DNA of 55,800 bases, taken from Clostridiaceae bacterium. Lineage in GTDB: Bacteria; Bacillota; Clostridia; Saccharofermentanales; DTU023. The notes under the pieces are model-generated. The model had not been told where the DNA came from. It searched no databases and saw nothing but the letters and a program-made list of their open reading frames with translations. The stretch lies in contig JAAYRL010000011.1 of the NCBI GenBank assembly GCA_012518795.1, positions 1 through 55,800 of the forward strand, in the 5' to 3' direction. Of the stretch, positions 42,081-53,898 are shown piece after piece (the first letter of the stretch is position 1; each line of letters opens with the position of its first letter). The position numbers and the translations under genes are program-made.

Positions 42081-42824
42081 TCAATCAGAATATAATTTAG
42101 CAATCATACTCTCAATATCTTGTCTTATTTTGTGGTATAGCGCAATGCTGCGCGATTTGCGTTCCGCTAAACGTTTCAGTCTGGATAAATATGCTGAGTA
42201 AACAGCTAAAGGAGAATCATCTTCACTGTTTGTTGAAGCAGGATCAAAATTTAATTTAGAATTATCATCTATGTTAATATTAATTCCACAAAAAGCTTCT
42301 GTATCGGTTATAGCATATTTTTCTCCGGTATATTTTACCAATAATTGACTGTAAAATTTATTCTGTTCTTTAATTACTTGTTCTTGTTCAATTTGAAATC
42401 CGTTATCCGCCAACCATTTTCGCAATTCATACCAAGTCCAGTTCGGTTGCAAAATGAAAGTTTGGTTTTTCTGAAAACGTGATTTTGCTTCCTGCAAAAT
42501 ATTACTGATTAATACACCGCCCATGCCCGCAATAACAATAACTTCGTCACCTGTAAAATTAATATTCTTTAAACCGTCATTAAATCTTAATTGAATTAAA
42601 TCCGTATATCCCGCTAATCGAATATTATGGCGTCCTTTGACTAATGGTTTGTAATTATTATCAATAGCAAGAATCTTATGTGTTATTTTTCTATCAATTA
42701 AAGCAATCGGTAAATAAGCATGATCAGTTCCGACATCTATAACAAAAGAATCCGGCTTAATCCAGCGAATTAAAGCCAAAATCCTTTTGCTTATTTTGTT
42801 TTTAATCTTAGTTGGACTTTTCAA
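42081..42824 (-). CDS. trmK: TrmK, tRNA (adenine(22)-N1)-methyltransferase
   Basis: This enzyme methylates A22 in the D-loop using S-adenosylmethionine. The 247-residue product has the Rossmann SAM motif VIDVGTDHAYLPIAL near residue 30, then DGL and the family motif VIAGMGG, and ILQPNW. The start appears to be a TTG at 42824, two bases before the rpoD stop region, with only a weak upstream site; no other Met start precedes the SAM domain, so translation is probably coupled to rpoD. Confidence 0.93.
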   Translation of the reverse strand: MKSPTKIKNKISKRILALIRWIKPDSFVIDVGTDHAYLPIALIDRKITHKILAIDNNYKPLVKGRHNIRLAGYTDLIQLRFNDGLKNINFTGDEVIVIAGMGGVLISNILQEAKSRFQKNQTFILQPNWTWYELRKWLADNGFQIEQEQVIKEQNKFYSQLLVKYTGEKYAITDTEAFCGININIDDNSKLNFDPASTNSEDDSPLAVYSAYLSRLKRLAERKSRSIALYHKIRQDIESMIAKLYSD

Positions 42825-42826
42825 TT

Positions 42827-43975
42827 TTAATCTAAATAATCTTTCAATTTTTGGCTGCGTGAAGGGTGACGCAACTTGCGCAAAGCTTTAGCTTCAATTT
42901 GACGAATTCTTTCTCTGGTAACATCAAATTCACGCCCGACTTCTTCCAATGTTCTGGTTCTGCCATCATCCAATCCGAAACGCAAGCGTAAGACTTTTTC
43001 CTCGCGTGGTGTTAATTCTTTTAAGACTTCAAACAATTGCTCTTTTAATAAGGCAAAAGAAGCTTGTTCAGAGGGTGAAGGAGCATCGTCATCCGGAATA
43101 AAGTCGCCTAAAAAGCTGTCCTCTTCTTCACCGATCGGTTTTTCTAACGAGACCGGTTCTTGAGATATTTTCATTATTTCACGTACTTTATCTACAGTTA
43201 TTTCCATTTCTGCAGCAATTTCTTCCGGTTCAGGTTCTCTCCCCAATTTTTGCAATAATTGCCTTTGAATTCTAATCATTTTGTTGATGGTCTCCACCAT
43301 ATGGACAGGTATACGGATTGTGCGTGCCTGATCCGCAATTGCTCTGGTAATCGCTTGTCTGATCCACCATGTTGCATAAGTTGAGAACTTATAGCCTTTA
43401 CGATAGTCGAATTTATCAACCGCTTTAATTAAACCCAAATTGCCTTCTTGGATTAAATCAAGGAATGAAAGACCTCTTCCGGTATAACGTTTGGCTATAC
43501 TTACAACCAAACGCAAATTAGCCGTCGTCAAATGATCCTTAGCTTCATTATCGCCCATTTCCATACGAGCCGCTAATTCTTTTTCCTCATCAGCGGTTAA
43601 CAAATCAACCCGTCCGATTTCTTTCAAATACATTCGAACCGGATCATCGACAATTACCGCTTCCGTAAAAATTCTTCCGTCATTTTCATCTTCTTCCTCG
43701 TCATCATCTTCAATGACTTCGATTCCCGCATTCAATAAACCTTCAATTATTTGATCAAGATAATCTTCGTGTAATTTTATAGATTCCAGATAATCGATAA
43801 TATCTTGCTGTTTTAACTGATTGTTTTTGCGATTACCACGATTAATCAGTGAAAAAATCGCTCTTTCTTCTTTGGTTTCAGCAACCTGCTCCGGTTTTTT
43901 ATTGGTTTTCTTAGTTTTTTGTTCAACCTCTTGCTCAATATCTTTCGCGTGTTCTTTGTTTTCTGCTTTACTCAT
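42827..43975 (-). CDS. rpoD: RpoD, primary sigma factor (sigma-A)
   Basis: This is the housekeeping sigma factor. Its 382-residue length is typical of Firmicutes. Region 1.1 is at about 40-90, followed by an acidic run [11 protein letters not shown], then region 1.2. Region 2 is at about 140-215 ([25 protein letters not shown]). Region 3 contains RIPVHMVE, and region 4 has the helix-turn-helix [19 protein letters not shown] ending LKDYLD. GGAGG lies upstream of ATG 43975. It follows dnaG, the usual order in Firmicutes. Confidence 0.98.
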   Translation of the reverse strand: MSKAENKEHAKDIEQEVEQKTKKTNKKPEQVAETKEERAIFSLINRGNRKNNQLKQQDIIDYLESIKLHEDYLDQIIEGLLNAGIEVIEDDDEEEDENDGRIFTEAVIVDDPVRMYLKEIGRVDLLTADEEKELAARMEMGDNEAKDHLTTANLRLVVSIAKRYTGRGLSFLDLIQEGNLGLIKAVDKFDYRKGYKFSTYATWWIRQAITRAIADQARTIRIPVHMVETINKMIRIQRQLLQKLGREPEPEEIAAEMEITVDKVREIMKISQEPVSLEKPIGEEEDSFLGDFIPDDDAPSPSEQASFALLKEQLFEVLKELTPREEKVLRLRFGLDDGRTRTLEEVGREFDVTRERIRQIEAKALRKLRHPSRSQKLKDYLD

Positions 43976-44034
43976 TGTAAAAATAATTCCTCCAATTATT
44001 TATTCATTTATTTACTATTTAAAATAATTATTTA

Positions 44035-45912
44035 TTAATTAATTTTTGGATAATTTATGTTTTTATTAATATCTGATAATTCTCTGATTAAAGTATTGCG
44101 TTGTTCGTTAGATATGTTTTTGTCATTAATAGTATCCAGAATTTCTGCTTGCCGTATTTGCATGGCATATTGTTCCAGTTTTCGTAATACATCAAATAAT
44201 AACTCCTGATCTGACCGAATGTCTTCAGCCTCCAAAGTCATCAAAACAGGCATTAGTTGTTTGGTATAGTTAATATTTTCTAAATCATGACTTAACTCAT
44301 CAGTCCATAAAATCAGATTTTGTACGGATATCTGATCCTGTTTATTGGCTTGAATTAATTTAACAGCTAAAGTCTTGAGTGCGCGACTGCTGAAAAGATC
44401 AGGTTTAAATCTATCTGCAACAGAATCAAATAATTCCGGTGAACTGGCCAGAATTGCTAAAATCAACCATTGATCACGCAGGTATTTCTTTTGATCTATT
44501 CGAACGTTCAATTTTCGTTTTTGATTAACAATTGTTTTGTTTTTATATTCTGATAACTCTCGAGAATAATTTTGACTGGTTTGATCGGGTTCAGATTTTT
44601 CTTTCTTTTGTTTGATTTGATTAACATCAAAAATTATCGTATTGGGAGCAACATTAATCTCTTCTGACAGTTTTTTAGCATAGACTTCAATCATAACAGC
44701 ACTGTCTAATTTAGCTAAAAGTTCAGCTACTTCAGCTGTATACTGATTTAGATTTAAGTAACCGTTTTGATCGGTAGAATTTGAGCGGGCAATTTTTATT
44801 TGAAAATCCAGAGCGGAAGGTGCATCATTGAGTAATGCTTGAAAACGTGCTTTTCCGTAGTGTTTAATGTAATTATCAGGATCTTTAGCATCACCCAGAT
44901 CAAGTACCAATATTTCCAAATTAAATTTTTCCAAAATTTCAATTGCTCTTAAAGCAGCTTTTATACCTGCTGAATCAGAATCATAAGCTATAATGACTCT
45001 TTTAGCATAACGATCAATTAATCTGGCTTGATTTTCAGTCAATGCTGTTCCCAAACTGGCAATTGTATTAGGAAATCCCGCCTGATATAGTGCCATTACA
45101 TCCATATAACCTTCGGCTAAGATTAAGGTATCCGGCAAAGGCCTTAATTTACGTATTAGATTCATTGCAAATAAATGTTCTCCTTTGTGATAAAGAATAC
45201 TCTCCGGAGAATTTATGTATTTCGGTTCATCTTCATCACGAATTGCTCTTCCGCCAAAACCTATGATGTATCGACCATGACTCGGGAAAATCGGAATCAT
45301 CACTCGTTCACGGAACAAGTCAATTAAATTATTGCGACTACTCTTACGAATAAGACCCGAGGCAAGCATCTGTTCATCATTAAATCCGGCATTCTGTAAA
45401 TGCGCTACCAGACTATCCCACTCGGAATCAGCATAACCGATGCCAAACGCAGTTAAAGTTTGACCTGAGAAACCACGCTCCGTCATATATCTTTTAACAT
45501 GGCGATTTACACTTTTGTGTAAAGAATTGTAATAAAACCGAGCAGTTTCCAAATGTAAATTTTGCTGAATTTTTCTTTCAGCCTGCCTATGTTCATAGAT
45601 TTTCGTGTCATTGGTAGGAATTTCAATATTTGCTTTTTCTGCTAAAATTCGTACAGCTTCAGGAAAAGATACATTTTCAATATCCTGAATAAACTTAATA
45701 ACATTTCCCCCTCTTTGGCAACTAAAACAATAAAAGATTTGTTTACCGGGAGAAACACTGAAAGATGGTTTGGTTTCAGAATGAAAAGGACATAAACCAA
45801 AATAATTGGCTGAACTTTTTTTACTTAATTTGACGTATTGTTCAACAATCGGAACAATATCGGTCTGTTCAATAATCTGATTTATTATTTCTTGCGGAAT
45901 AAATCCGGACAT
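44035..45912 (-). CDS. dnaG: DnaG, DNA primase
   Basis: DnaG makes RNA primers for replication. The 625-residue product has the zinc-binding domain with Cys41, His44, Cys62 and Cys65 (CPFH ... YCFSC). The RNA polymerase core has the Toprim segment with LAEGYMD and YDSDSAG, and a C-terminal helicase-binding region follows. GGGAGG lies six bases before the ATG. It is the first gene of the dnaG-rpoD-trmK-Nif3 cluster; the upstream gap of about 200 bp separates it from yajC. Confidence 0.97.
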   Translation of the reverse strand: MSGFIPQEIINQIIEQTDIVPIVEQYVKLSKKSSANYFGLCPFHSETKPSFSVSPGKQIFYCFSCQRGGNVIKFIQDIENVSFPEAVRILAEKANIEIPTNDTKIYEHRQAERKIQQNLHLETARFYYNSLHKSVNRHVKRYMTERGFSGQTLTAFGIGYADSEWDSLVAHLQNAGFNDEQMLASGLIRKSSRNNLIDLFRERVMIPIFPSHGRYIIGFGGRAIRDEDEPKYINSPESILYHKGEHLFAMNLIRKLRPLPDTLILAEGYMDVMALYQAGFPNTIASLGTALTENQARLIDRYAKRVIIAYDSDSAGIKAALRAIEILEKFNLEILVLDLGDAKDPDNYIKHYGKARFQALLNDAPSALDFQIKIARSNSTDQNGYLNLNQYTAEVAELLAKLDSAVMIEVYAKKLSEEINVAPNTIIFDVNQIKQKKEKSEPDQTSQNYSRELSEYKNKTIVNQKRKLNVRIDQKKYLRDQWLILAILASSPELFDSVADRFKPDLFSSRALKTLAVKLIQANKQDQISVQNLILWTDELSHDLENINYTKQLMPVLMTLEAEDIRSDQELLFDVLRKLEQYAMQIRQAEILDTINDKNISNEQRNTLIRELSDINKNINYPKIN

Positions 45913-46119
45913 TAAAAATCCTCCCTTTAGCTTATTATCCCTATACGATAAAAAGAGGATTGTTCCACTATTATTGGCAAAAAAACATTTGTTAAATCAG
46001 TCAGATAAAAATTAATTTTTGAAAAAAGTTAATAATTTAATTAATATAAATCAGTTGATTAATCAAATCAGTCAAGAGAATAAGCCGAAAATTCAATCAA
46101 CTAATATAATAAACCTGCT

Positions 46120-46563
46120 TTACTTGTCAGTCGAATTGGATTCTTTATTATTTTTGTCTTTCTGAAAACGACTGAAAAATCCTTTCTTTTCAGGTTCACC
46201 TGCCTCAGCTCTTTCCTTTTCGGCAAGCTTTTTATTTTCTTCAGTTTGAACAATTGAACTGATTGCTTGTTTTTTGAAAGTCATCATTGTGTTGGCAACT
46301 GATGTAGCTATGGTAACCTCATCATCCATTATGTTCATGATCTTCCCGACAACACCGCCGATTGTAACAACAGAATCACCAACTCGCATTGCATTGATCT
46401 GTTCTTTCATCTTTTTTTCTTCTTTTTTCTGCGGACGAATCATTAAAAGATACATCAGACCGAAAATTAAAATCATCGGCAGAAGTGATAATATAAGACT
46501 GCCACCGCCTTGCTGAGCCTGATCGGCATTTGCTTCAAGAAGTAAAGTATAGTTTAGTAACAT
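46120..46563 (-). CDS. yajC: YajC, Sec translocase accessory subunit
   Basis: This is a small SecDF-associated membrane protein. The 147 residues include one transmembrane helix (about 22-42: LILSLLPMILIFGLMYLLMI), then the signature RPQKKEEKKMKEQINAMRVGDSVVTIGGVVGKI. A longer than usual Lys/Glu tail follows. AAAGGAG lies before the ATG. It follows tgt, the typical tgt-yajC order; no secD or secF gene lies in the window. Confidence 0.95.
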   Translation of the reverse strand: MLLNYTLLLEANADQAQQGGGSLILSLLPMILIFGLMYLLMIRPQKKEEKKMKEQINAMRVGDSVVTIGGVVGKIMNIMDDEVTIATSVANTMMTFKKQAISSIVQTEENKKLAEKERAEAGEPEKKGFFSRFQKDKNNKESNSTDK

Positions 46564-46697
46564 TTAATTGCTCCTTTATTTGAAACTGGATATTTAAATT
46601 ATTTTGAAACTAATTGCAATTATAACTTAAATTGAATCATTTTTTTGCAATCTGCCCTAAAGTAGTTTTGATCCAAATACACTTGACAATAGTATCA

Positions 46698-48853
<2,156 letters not shown>

Positions 48854-48867
<14 letters not shown>

Positions 48868-50239
48868 TTAATAATTCAATATCTTTCTCAATATTTCGAT
48901 AGTAACTTAATGCTCGTAAAGCATAAACTTGGCGACGACCTTGCCTTCCTTTAGCAGTAATCCGATATTTTTGCTTTAATTGATTTCTTTGTTCAGCATC
49001 TAATTCCGGGACTAGTCCAAAATTTGCATTCATCGGCTGAAAATTATGTGGATCAGCCTGGCATACATAATGTGCCATACCTCCGAGCATAGTATCCGGA
49101 TGCAGATATAAAGGTAATTGTTGGTGTTTAATATTCTGATAATGTGCAATTAAACATTTTGCTGCAACAAATCCTGAGCCGATAGACTCTACATAACCCT
49201 CAACACCGGTAATCTGACCTGCAAAAAACAAATGCGGGCAGGTTTTATGTTGATAACCGAGGCTTAAATGTTTTGGTGAATTGATAAAAGAATTGCGATG
49301 CATTACACCAAAACGTTCAAATACCGCATTTTCCAACCCCGGTATCAATCTGAAAACTCGCTTTTGTTCTGCAAAATTTAAACGAGTTTGAAATCCTACT
49401 AAATTAAATAAGGTAGCAGCTTTATTATCCTGTCTCAACTGTACAACAGCATATGGTTGTTCTCCGGTTTTCGGATCAATAAGTCCAACCGGTTTTAAGG
49501 GTCCAAACAATAATGTTTTTTTACCCTGCTTAGCAATTGATTCGATAGGCATGCAACCCTGAAACAATTTCAAATTGTCAAAGTCTTTAACCGGAGCAGT
49601 TTCTGCATTAATTAATTCTTCATAAAAAAATTCGTATTCCGCTTTATCGAAAGGACAATTCAGATATGCGCCTTCCCCCTTATCATAACGTGATGCAGCA
49701 AAAACCCGATTATAATTAATACTTTCCGCTTCTACCGTCGGAGCAACAGCATCAAAAAAATACAGATCATCATCGCCCAAAAATTGTTTTAAATCATTAA
49801 ATAAATGTTCTGAAGTTAAAGGACCGGTTGCAATCAAAACATAGTTTTGCGTCAAATTAAATTCTGCCAAACTTACAACTTCTCTTCGCTCAATACTGAT
49901 TTTAGGATGTTCTGATAATTGTTCGGTAATATATCCGGAAAAAGCTTCACGATCAACAGCGAGGGCTCCACCTGCAGGGACTTGATTTAAATCGGCAGCT
50001 TTGAGAACTAAAGAATTATTCATCCTTAATTCTTCCTTGAGTAAACCAACGGCATTTTCAATTTGATTAGAACGCAAAGAATTGCTGCAAACCAATTCGG
50101 CGAAACTTGCAGAATGATGTGCCTCAGAAAAAACCAGCGGTTTCATCTCGATCAGAGTTACCTCAATACCGGCTTCTGCTATTTGATAGGCTGCTTCTGA
50201 ACCGGCAAGTCCGCCTCCAATTACATATACATTATTCAT
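48854..50239 (-). CDS. trmFO: TrmFO, folate-dependent tRNA-(uracil-54) methyltransferase
   Basis: TrmFO makes ribothymidine at position 54 of tRNA using methylenetetrahydrofolate and FAD. From ATG 50239 it has 461 residues. The FAD-binding motif is IGGGLAGSEAA near the start, CSNSLRS is the second family motif, and GQITGVEGYVESIGSG lies in the C-terminal half. A TTG three bases upstream is less likely. The start overlaps the topA stop by 8 bp. Confidence 0.96.
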
Positions 50240-52487
50240 CAACAGATTCTATTTCAGCCTTCGCTTTTGGAGTTTTGACAGATTCTATTTCAGCCTTTGC
50301 TTTTGGAGTTTTGACAGATTCCTTTTTAGTTTTGGCATTAATATTTGTTTCATTTTTAGTTTTCGTCTTTGTTTTTTGATTTGTTGCACAATCTTTATTA
50401 CTGCATTTTTCGTAATCTTTACCGCGGAATTTCTTTTTTACCATATAAGAACCGCAAACTGAACAGTTTTTACCTGATGGCAAATCCCAGCTGATAAACT
50501 CACATTCCGGATCTTTTCCTTTTTTATCGCAAACATAAAATTTAGAAGATCTTCTTTTCTTAGCTCTTTTCTCAAGCAGACCGGAACCACATAAAGGGCA
50601 TTTACCGGGAGCTTCTACTTCAATTGTTCTGGTGTAGTCGCAATTCGGATAGCGATTACAAGCAACAAATTGTCCGAAACGACCATGTTTAATGACCAAA
50701 TCACCTTCTTTGCACTTCGGACATTTTTCATTAATCTGAATAACCGGAAGCTCAACTTTTTCTATTTTTTGATCAGCTTTTTCTACATCATTATGAAATT
50801 CAGGATAAAACTCATGTAGTAATTTAATCCAATCTTTTTCACCGGTCTCTACTTTATCTAAATCTTCTTCCATTTGAGCTGTGAAATTCGGATCTATAAT
50901 TTTTTCGAAGTGTTCTTCTAATAATTCAGTAACTAAAAAACCTAAATCAGTCGGAACCAGAGAGCGTCCGTCTTTCTCAATATAACGACGATTCAAAATT
51001 GTTGAAACAGTCGGTGCATATGTTGAAGGTCTGCCGATTCCTAATTCTTCCAAAGTTCGAATTAGGCTTGCTTCGGTATACCTTGCAGGTGGTTTCGTAA
51101 ATTTTTGCTCCGATTCAAGTTTGTCGAAGAGCAATTGATCACCCACTTCAAGATCAGGCAAATTCTCTTTAGTTAATTCGTCAGTTTCTTCCTCTTGTGT
51201 ATCCGGCAACATTCCATATTGCTTCATCCAACCCGGAAACTTGAGTGTTTCACCACGAACTCTGAAAATATGAGTTTTAGCTTTGACATCTGCTGAAATT
51301 GTGTCGAAAATAGCAGCATTCATTTGTGAAGCAATAAATTTATCCCAAATTAACTTGTACAATCTGAACTGTTCATCTGTTAATTGATGTCTGATGCTTT
51401 GCGGCGATAAATCGAAATGTGTCGGTCTGATACATTCATGGGCATCTTGTGCCGCTTTTTTGTTTTTAAAATAGCGTGGTTTAGCAGGTAAATATTCATT
51501 ACCATGTTGCTTTTTGATATAATCTCTAGCAGCCTCAATCGCTACCGGAGAAATTCGAACCGAGTCGGTTCTTAAATATGTTATTAGAGCGGTTGCACCT
51601 TGTTCAGGCAGGTTAACCCCCTCATACAATTGTTGTGCAATACGCATAGTACGTGCAGATGTATAACCCAGTTTGCGCGAAGCTTCCTGTTGTAAAGTAG
51701 AAGTCGTATACGGAGGTTTAGACTGTCGTTTTGATTCACGTTTGGTCACCTTATGCACTATATAACTGGCATCAGTCAAATCGTTAATTATTGCTTCGGC
51801 TTGTTCGGAATTATCGATTGAATATTTAACAACCTTTTTCCCTTCCAATTCACCATGATAACGCACTCTAAACAGCGGATCTTCAATCTTTTTACGTAAA
51901 TATGCTGTTAAAAGCCAGTATTCAACCGGAATAAAAGCATTAATTTCTCTTTCACGATCAATAATAATTTTTGTTGCCACACTTTGTACTCGCCCGGCAG
52001 ATAGACCTTTGCGAATTTTTTTCCATAACAATGGACTTAATTCATATCCAACCAACCGATCAAGAATCCGCCTTGCTTGTTGTGCATTCACTAAATCCAT
52101 ATCAATTTGATGTGGTGAATCCAAAGCAGCTTCTACTGATTTTTTAGTTATTTCATTAAATGTAATTCTGCACGGTTCAGATTCATCAATTTTCAAAATA
52201 TTTGCTAAATGCCATGCTATGGCTTCACCTTCTCGATCCGGGTCTGTAGCAAGTAAAACGGAACTACTTGCTTCTTTCAAATTTTTGAGATCTCTGACAA
52301 CATTTTCTTTTCCGCGCATTGTAATATAACGTGGTTTAAAATTATTCTTTACATCCACACCCAAGGTAGATGCCGGTAAATCTCTAATATGGCCAACTGA
52401 AGCAGCTACTTTATAATTTTTACCTAAATAACGACTGATAGTGTTCGCCTTTGCCGGTGATTCAACTATAACAAGAGTATTATCCAT
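50232..52487 (-). CDS. topA: TopA, DNA topoisomerase I
   Basis: TopA relaxes negative supercoils. The 751-residue product has a Toprim domain (VIVESPAKA, then DPDREGEAIAWH), active-site Tyr304 in ITYLRTDS, and three C-terminal zinc-binding units starting CPKC, CPLC and CSVC. The last 60 residues are a Lys/Thr/Glu-rich tail in which a 12-residue unit, ESVKTPKAKAEI, is duplicated; this tail is not part of the family core. AAAGGA lies before the ATG. It heads the topA-trmFO-queA-tgt operon, with dprA 89 bp upstream. Confidence 0.97.
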   Translation of the reverse strand: MDNTLVIVESPAKANTISRYLGKNYKVAASVGHIRDLPASTLGVDVKNNFKPRYITMRGKENVVRDLKNLKEASSSVLLATDPDREGEAIAWHLANILKIDESEPCRITFNEITKKSVEAALDSPHQIDMDLVNAQQARRILDRLVGYELSPLLWKKIRKGLSAGRVQSVATKIIIDREREINAFIPVEYWLLTAYLRKKIEDPLFRVRYHGELEGKKVVKYSIDNSEQAEAIINDLTDASYIVHKVTKRESKRQSKPPYTTSTLQQEASRKLGYTSARTMRIAQQLYEGVNLPEQGATALITYLRTDSVRISPVAIEAARDYIKKQHGNEYLPAKPRYFKNKKAAQDAHECIRPTHFDLSPQSIRHQLTDEQFRLYKLIWDKFIASQMNAAIFDTISADVKAKTHIFRVRGETLKFPGWMKQYGMLPDTQEEETDELTKENLPDLEVGDQLLFDKLESEQKFTKPPARYTEASLIRTLEELGIGRPSTYAPTVSTILNRRYIEKDGRSLVPTDLGFLVTELLEEHFEKIIDPNFTAQMEEDLDKVETGEKDWIKLLHEFYPEFHNDVEKADQKIEKVELPVIQINEKCPKCKEGDLVIKHGRFGQFVACNRYPNCDYTRTIEVEAPGKCPLCGSGLLEKRAKKRRSSKFYVCDKKGKDPECEFISWDLPSGKNCSVCGSYMVKKKFRGKDYEKCSNKDCATNQKTKTKTKNETNINAKTKKESVKTPKAKAEIESVKTPKAKAEIESVDE
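50242..50313. repeat. 36-bp tandem duplication in the topA 3' end
   Basis: Units at 50242-50277 and 50278-50313 differ at very few bases and keep the reading frame, encoding two 12-residue copies of the topA tail. Confidence 0.85.
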
Positions 52488-52575
52488 AATGTCCTTTCGT
52501 ATCGAACTAATCTATAAATTACATATATACAAGATAAAAATTCATCTGTCAAAGAAAATCAGCTTATTATTTCAT

Positions 52576-53601
52576 TCAATTCAAGGCTGACATGCCTTTA
52601 TCTGTTAGCACGAATTTGCCAAATTGTTGCTCTATATAACCGATGGCTTCAAGTTTACCCAATAGAATCGACAATTCAGACGTTTGATATTTTAAAGCAT
52701 TGATTAATTGTGTGAAATTCGGTTGTAGTTGATGAATAAAAGCTAATAACTTTTTTTCTTGAGGCGGAATTGATGTTGAGAATTCTCCTGCCAGACTGAA
52801 TATTGCATTTTGATCAACGATTATTCTGGCTCCGTCATTAATCAGTTGATGACAGCCCTGACTTTGTTTCATAAATACGGAACCCGGTATCGCGAATACA
52901 TCTCTCCCCTGATTAATCGCACATTCTGCAGTAATCATCGTACCGGACTTAAGACCTGCTTCAGCAACTATTAAAGCAGAACTCAATCCACTGATAATCC
53001 GATTACGTATCGGAAAATGATAGGCTTTAGGCGGAGTTCCAGGGGGATATTCACTAACAATACTACCCTTTTCTATTAAATCTTCATATAAATTAATTTT
53101 CGATTTTGGATAACATACATCTACGCCGGAACCCAACACAGCTATGCTATTCATCCCACATTTCAATGCGCTTATTTGAGCAATTGAATCTATTCCAATT
53201 GCCATACCGCTAACAATTGTTCGCTCAGGATGTTGCAAAGCTTCTACAATCATTCGCGTAACTTTTTCACCGTAATTAGTCGAATGTCTGCTGCCGATCA
53301 CACTAACCGTGAGTTTTTCATCATAATGCAAATCATTGCCTAATAAATATAGAAGTGCCGGAGGATCATAAATTTCTTTGAGGAGTTTAGGATAGTCAGA
53401 GTCGAGAATTGTTACTACTCTGATGCGTTGAGGATCAGATGATTTAATAATCTTGTTCATATTATTTTTATTTAATGAGTAAATAGCTTGTTCTATATCA
53501 GAAAATTGCTCAAGCCAAGCTCTTTGTTTGATGACATTCAGATTGTTTTCTTTAAAATAATTATCTAATTGCTTCCATGCCTGATTAAATATGTACGCCA
53601 T
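52576..53601 (-). CDS. dprA: DprA (Smf), DNA-processing protein
   Basis: DprA loads RecA on incoming single-stranded DNA in natural transformation. From ATG 53601 (GAGG upstream) the product has 341 residues. An N-terminal helical region precedes the Rossmann-like core with the family motif VIGSRHSTNYGEK, then GMAIGIDSIAQ, AVLGSGVDVCYP and SALIVAEAG. A C-terminal winged-helix remnant follows (about 280-341). It lies downstream of the YifB/ComM-type gene, the typical pairing. Confidence 0.96.
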   Translation of the reverse strand: MAYIFNQAWKQLDNYFKENNLNVIKQRAWLEQFSDIEQAIYSLNKNNMNKIIKSSDPQRIRVVTILDSDYPKLLKEIYDPPALLYLLGNDLHYDEKLTVSVIGSRHSTNYGEKVTRMIVEALQHPERTIVSGMAIGIDSIAQISALKCGMNSIAVLGSGVDVCYPKSKINLYEDLIEKGSIVSEYPPGTPPKAYHFPIRNRIISGLSSALIVAEAGLKSGTMITAECAINQGRDVFAIPGSVFMKQSQGCHQLINDGARIIVDQNAIFSLAGEFSTSIPPQEKKLLAFIHQLQPNFTQLINALKYQTSELSILLGKLEAIGYIEQQFGKFVLTDKGMSALN

Positions 53602-53654
53602 GTAACACCTCACAAATATCTTTAATCGCTAATCATAAAATAGTATTTGTAGTT

Positions 53655-53841
53655 GAACATAAATTAGCACCTTTTGTTGAACATAAAATAACACTTATTG
53701 TTAAACATAAATCATGAACATAAATTAGCACTTTTTGTTTAATATAAAATATCGCTTCTTTTCGAACATGAAACTTCGCTTCTTTTCGGACATAAAATAT
53801 CGCTTTATTTCGATCATGAAACTTCGCTTCTTTTCGAACAT
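53655..53841. repeat. 24-bp minisatellite, about eight copies, dprA-yifB intergenic
   Basis: A GAACAT-headed unit recurs at 53655, 53679, 53703, 53716, 53740, 53764, 53788, 53812 and 53836. All steps are 24 bp except one of 13 bp. Two sequence subtypes exist (TTTTGTT and TCTTTTCG spacers). The array fills most of the gap 53602-53898. On the reverse strand part of it (53841 down to 53725) is an open frame of 38 codons with an 8-residue repeat (MFEKKRSF-like) but no ribosome binding site. Confidence 0.85.
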
Positions 53842-53898
53842 GATTTTTTTAATAAGCCTGGATATTCATTCAATCGCTTTTGCAATTAATTTGATAAA

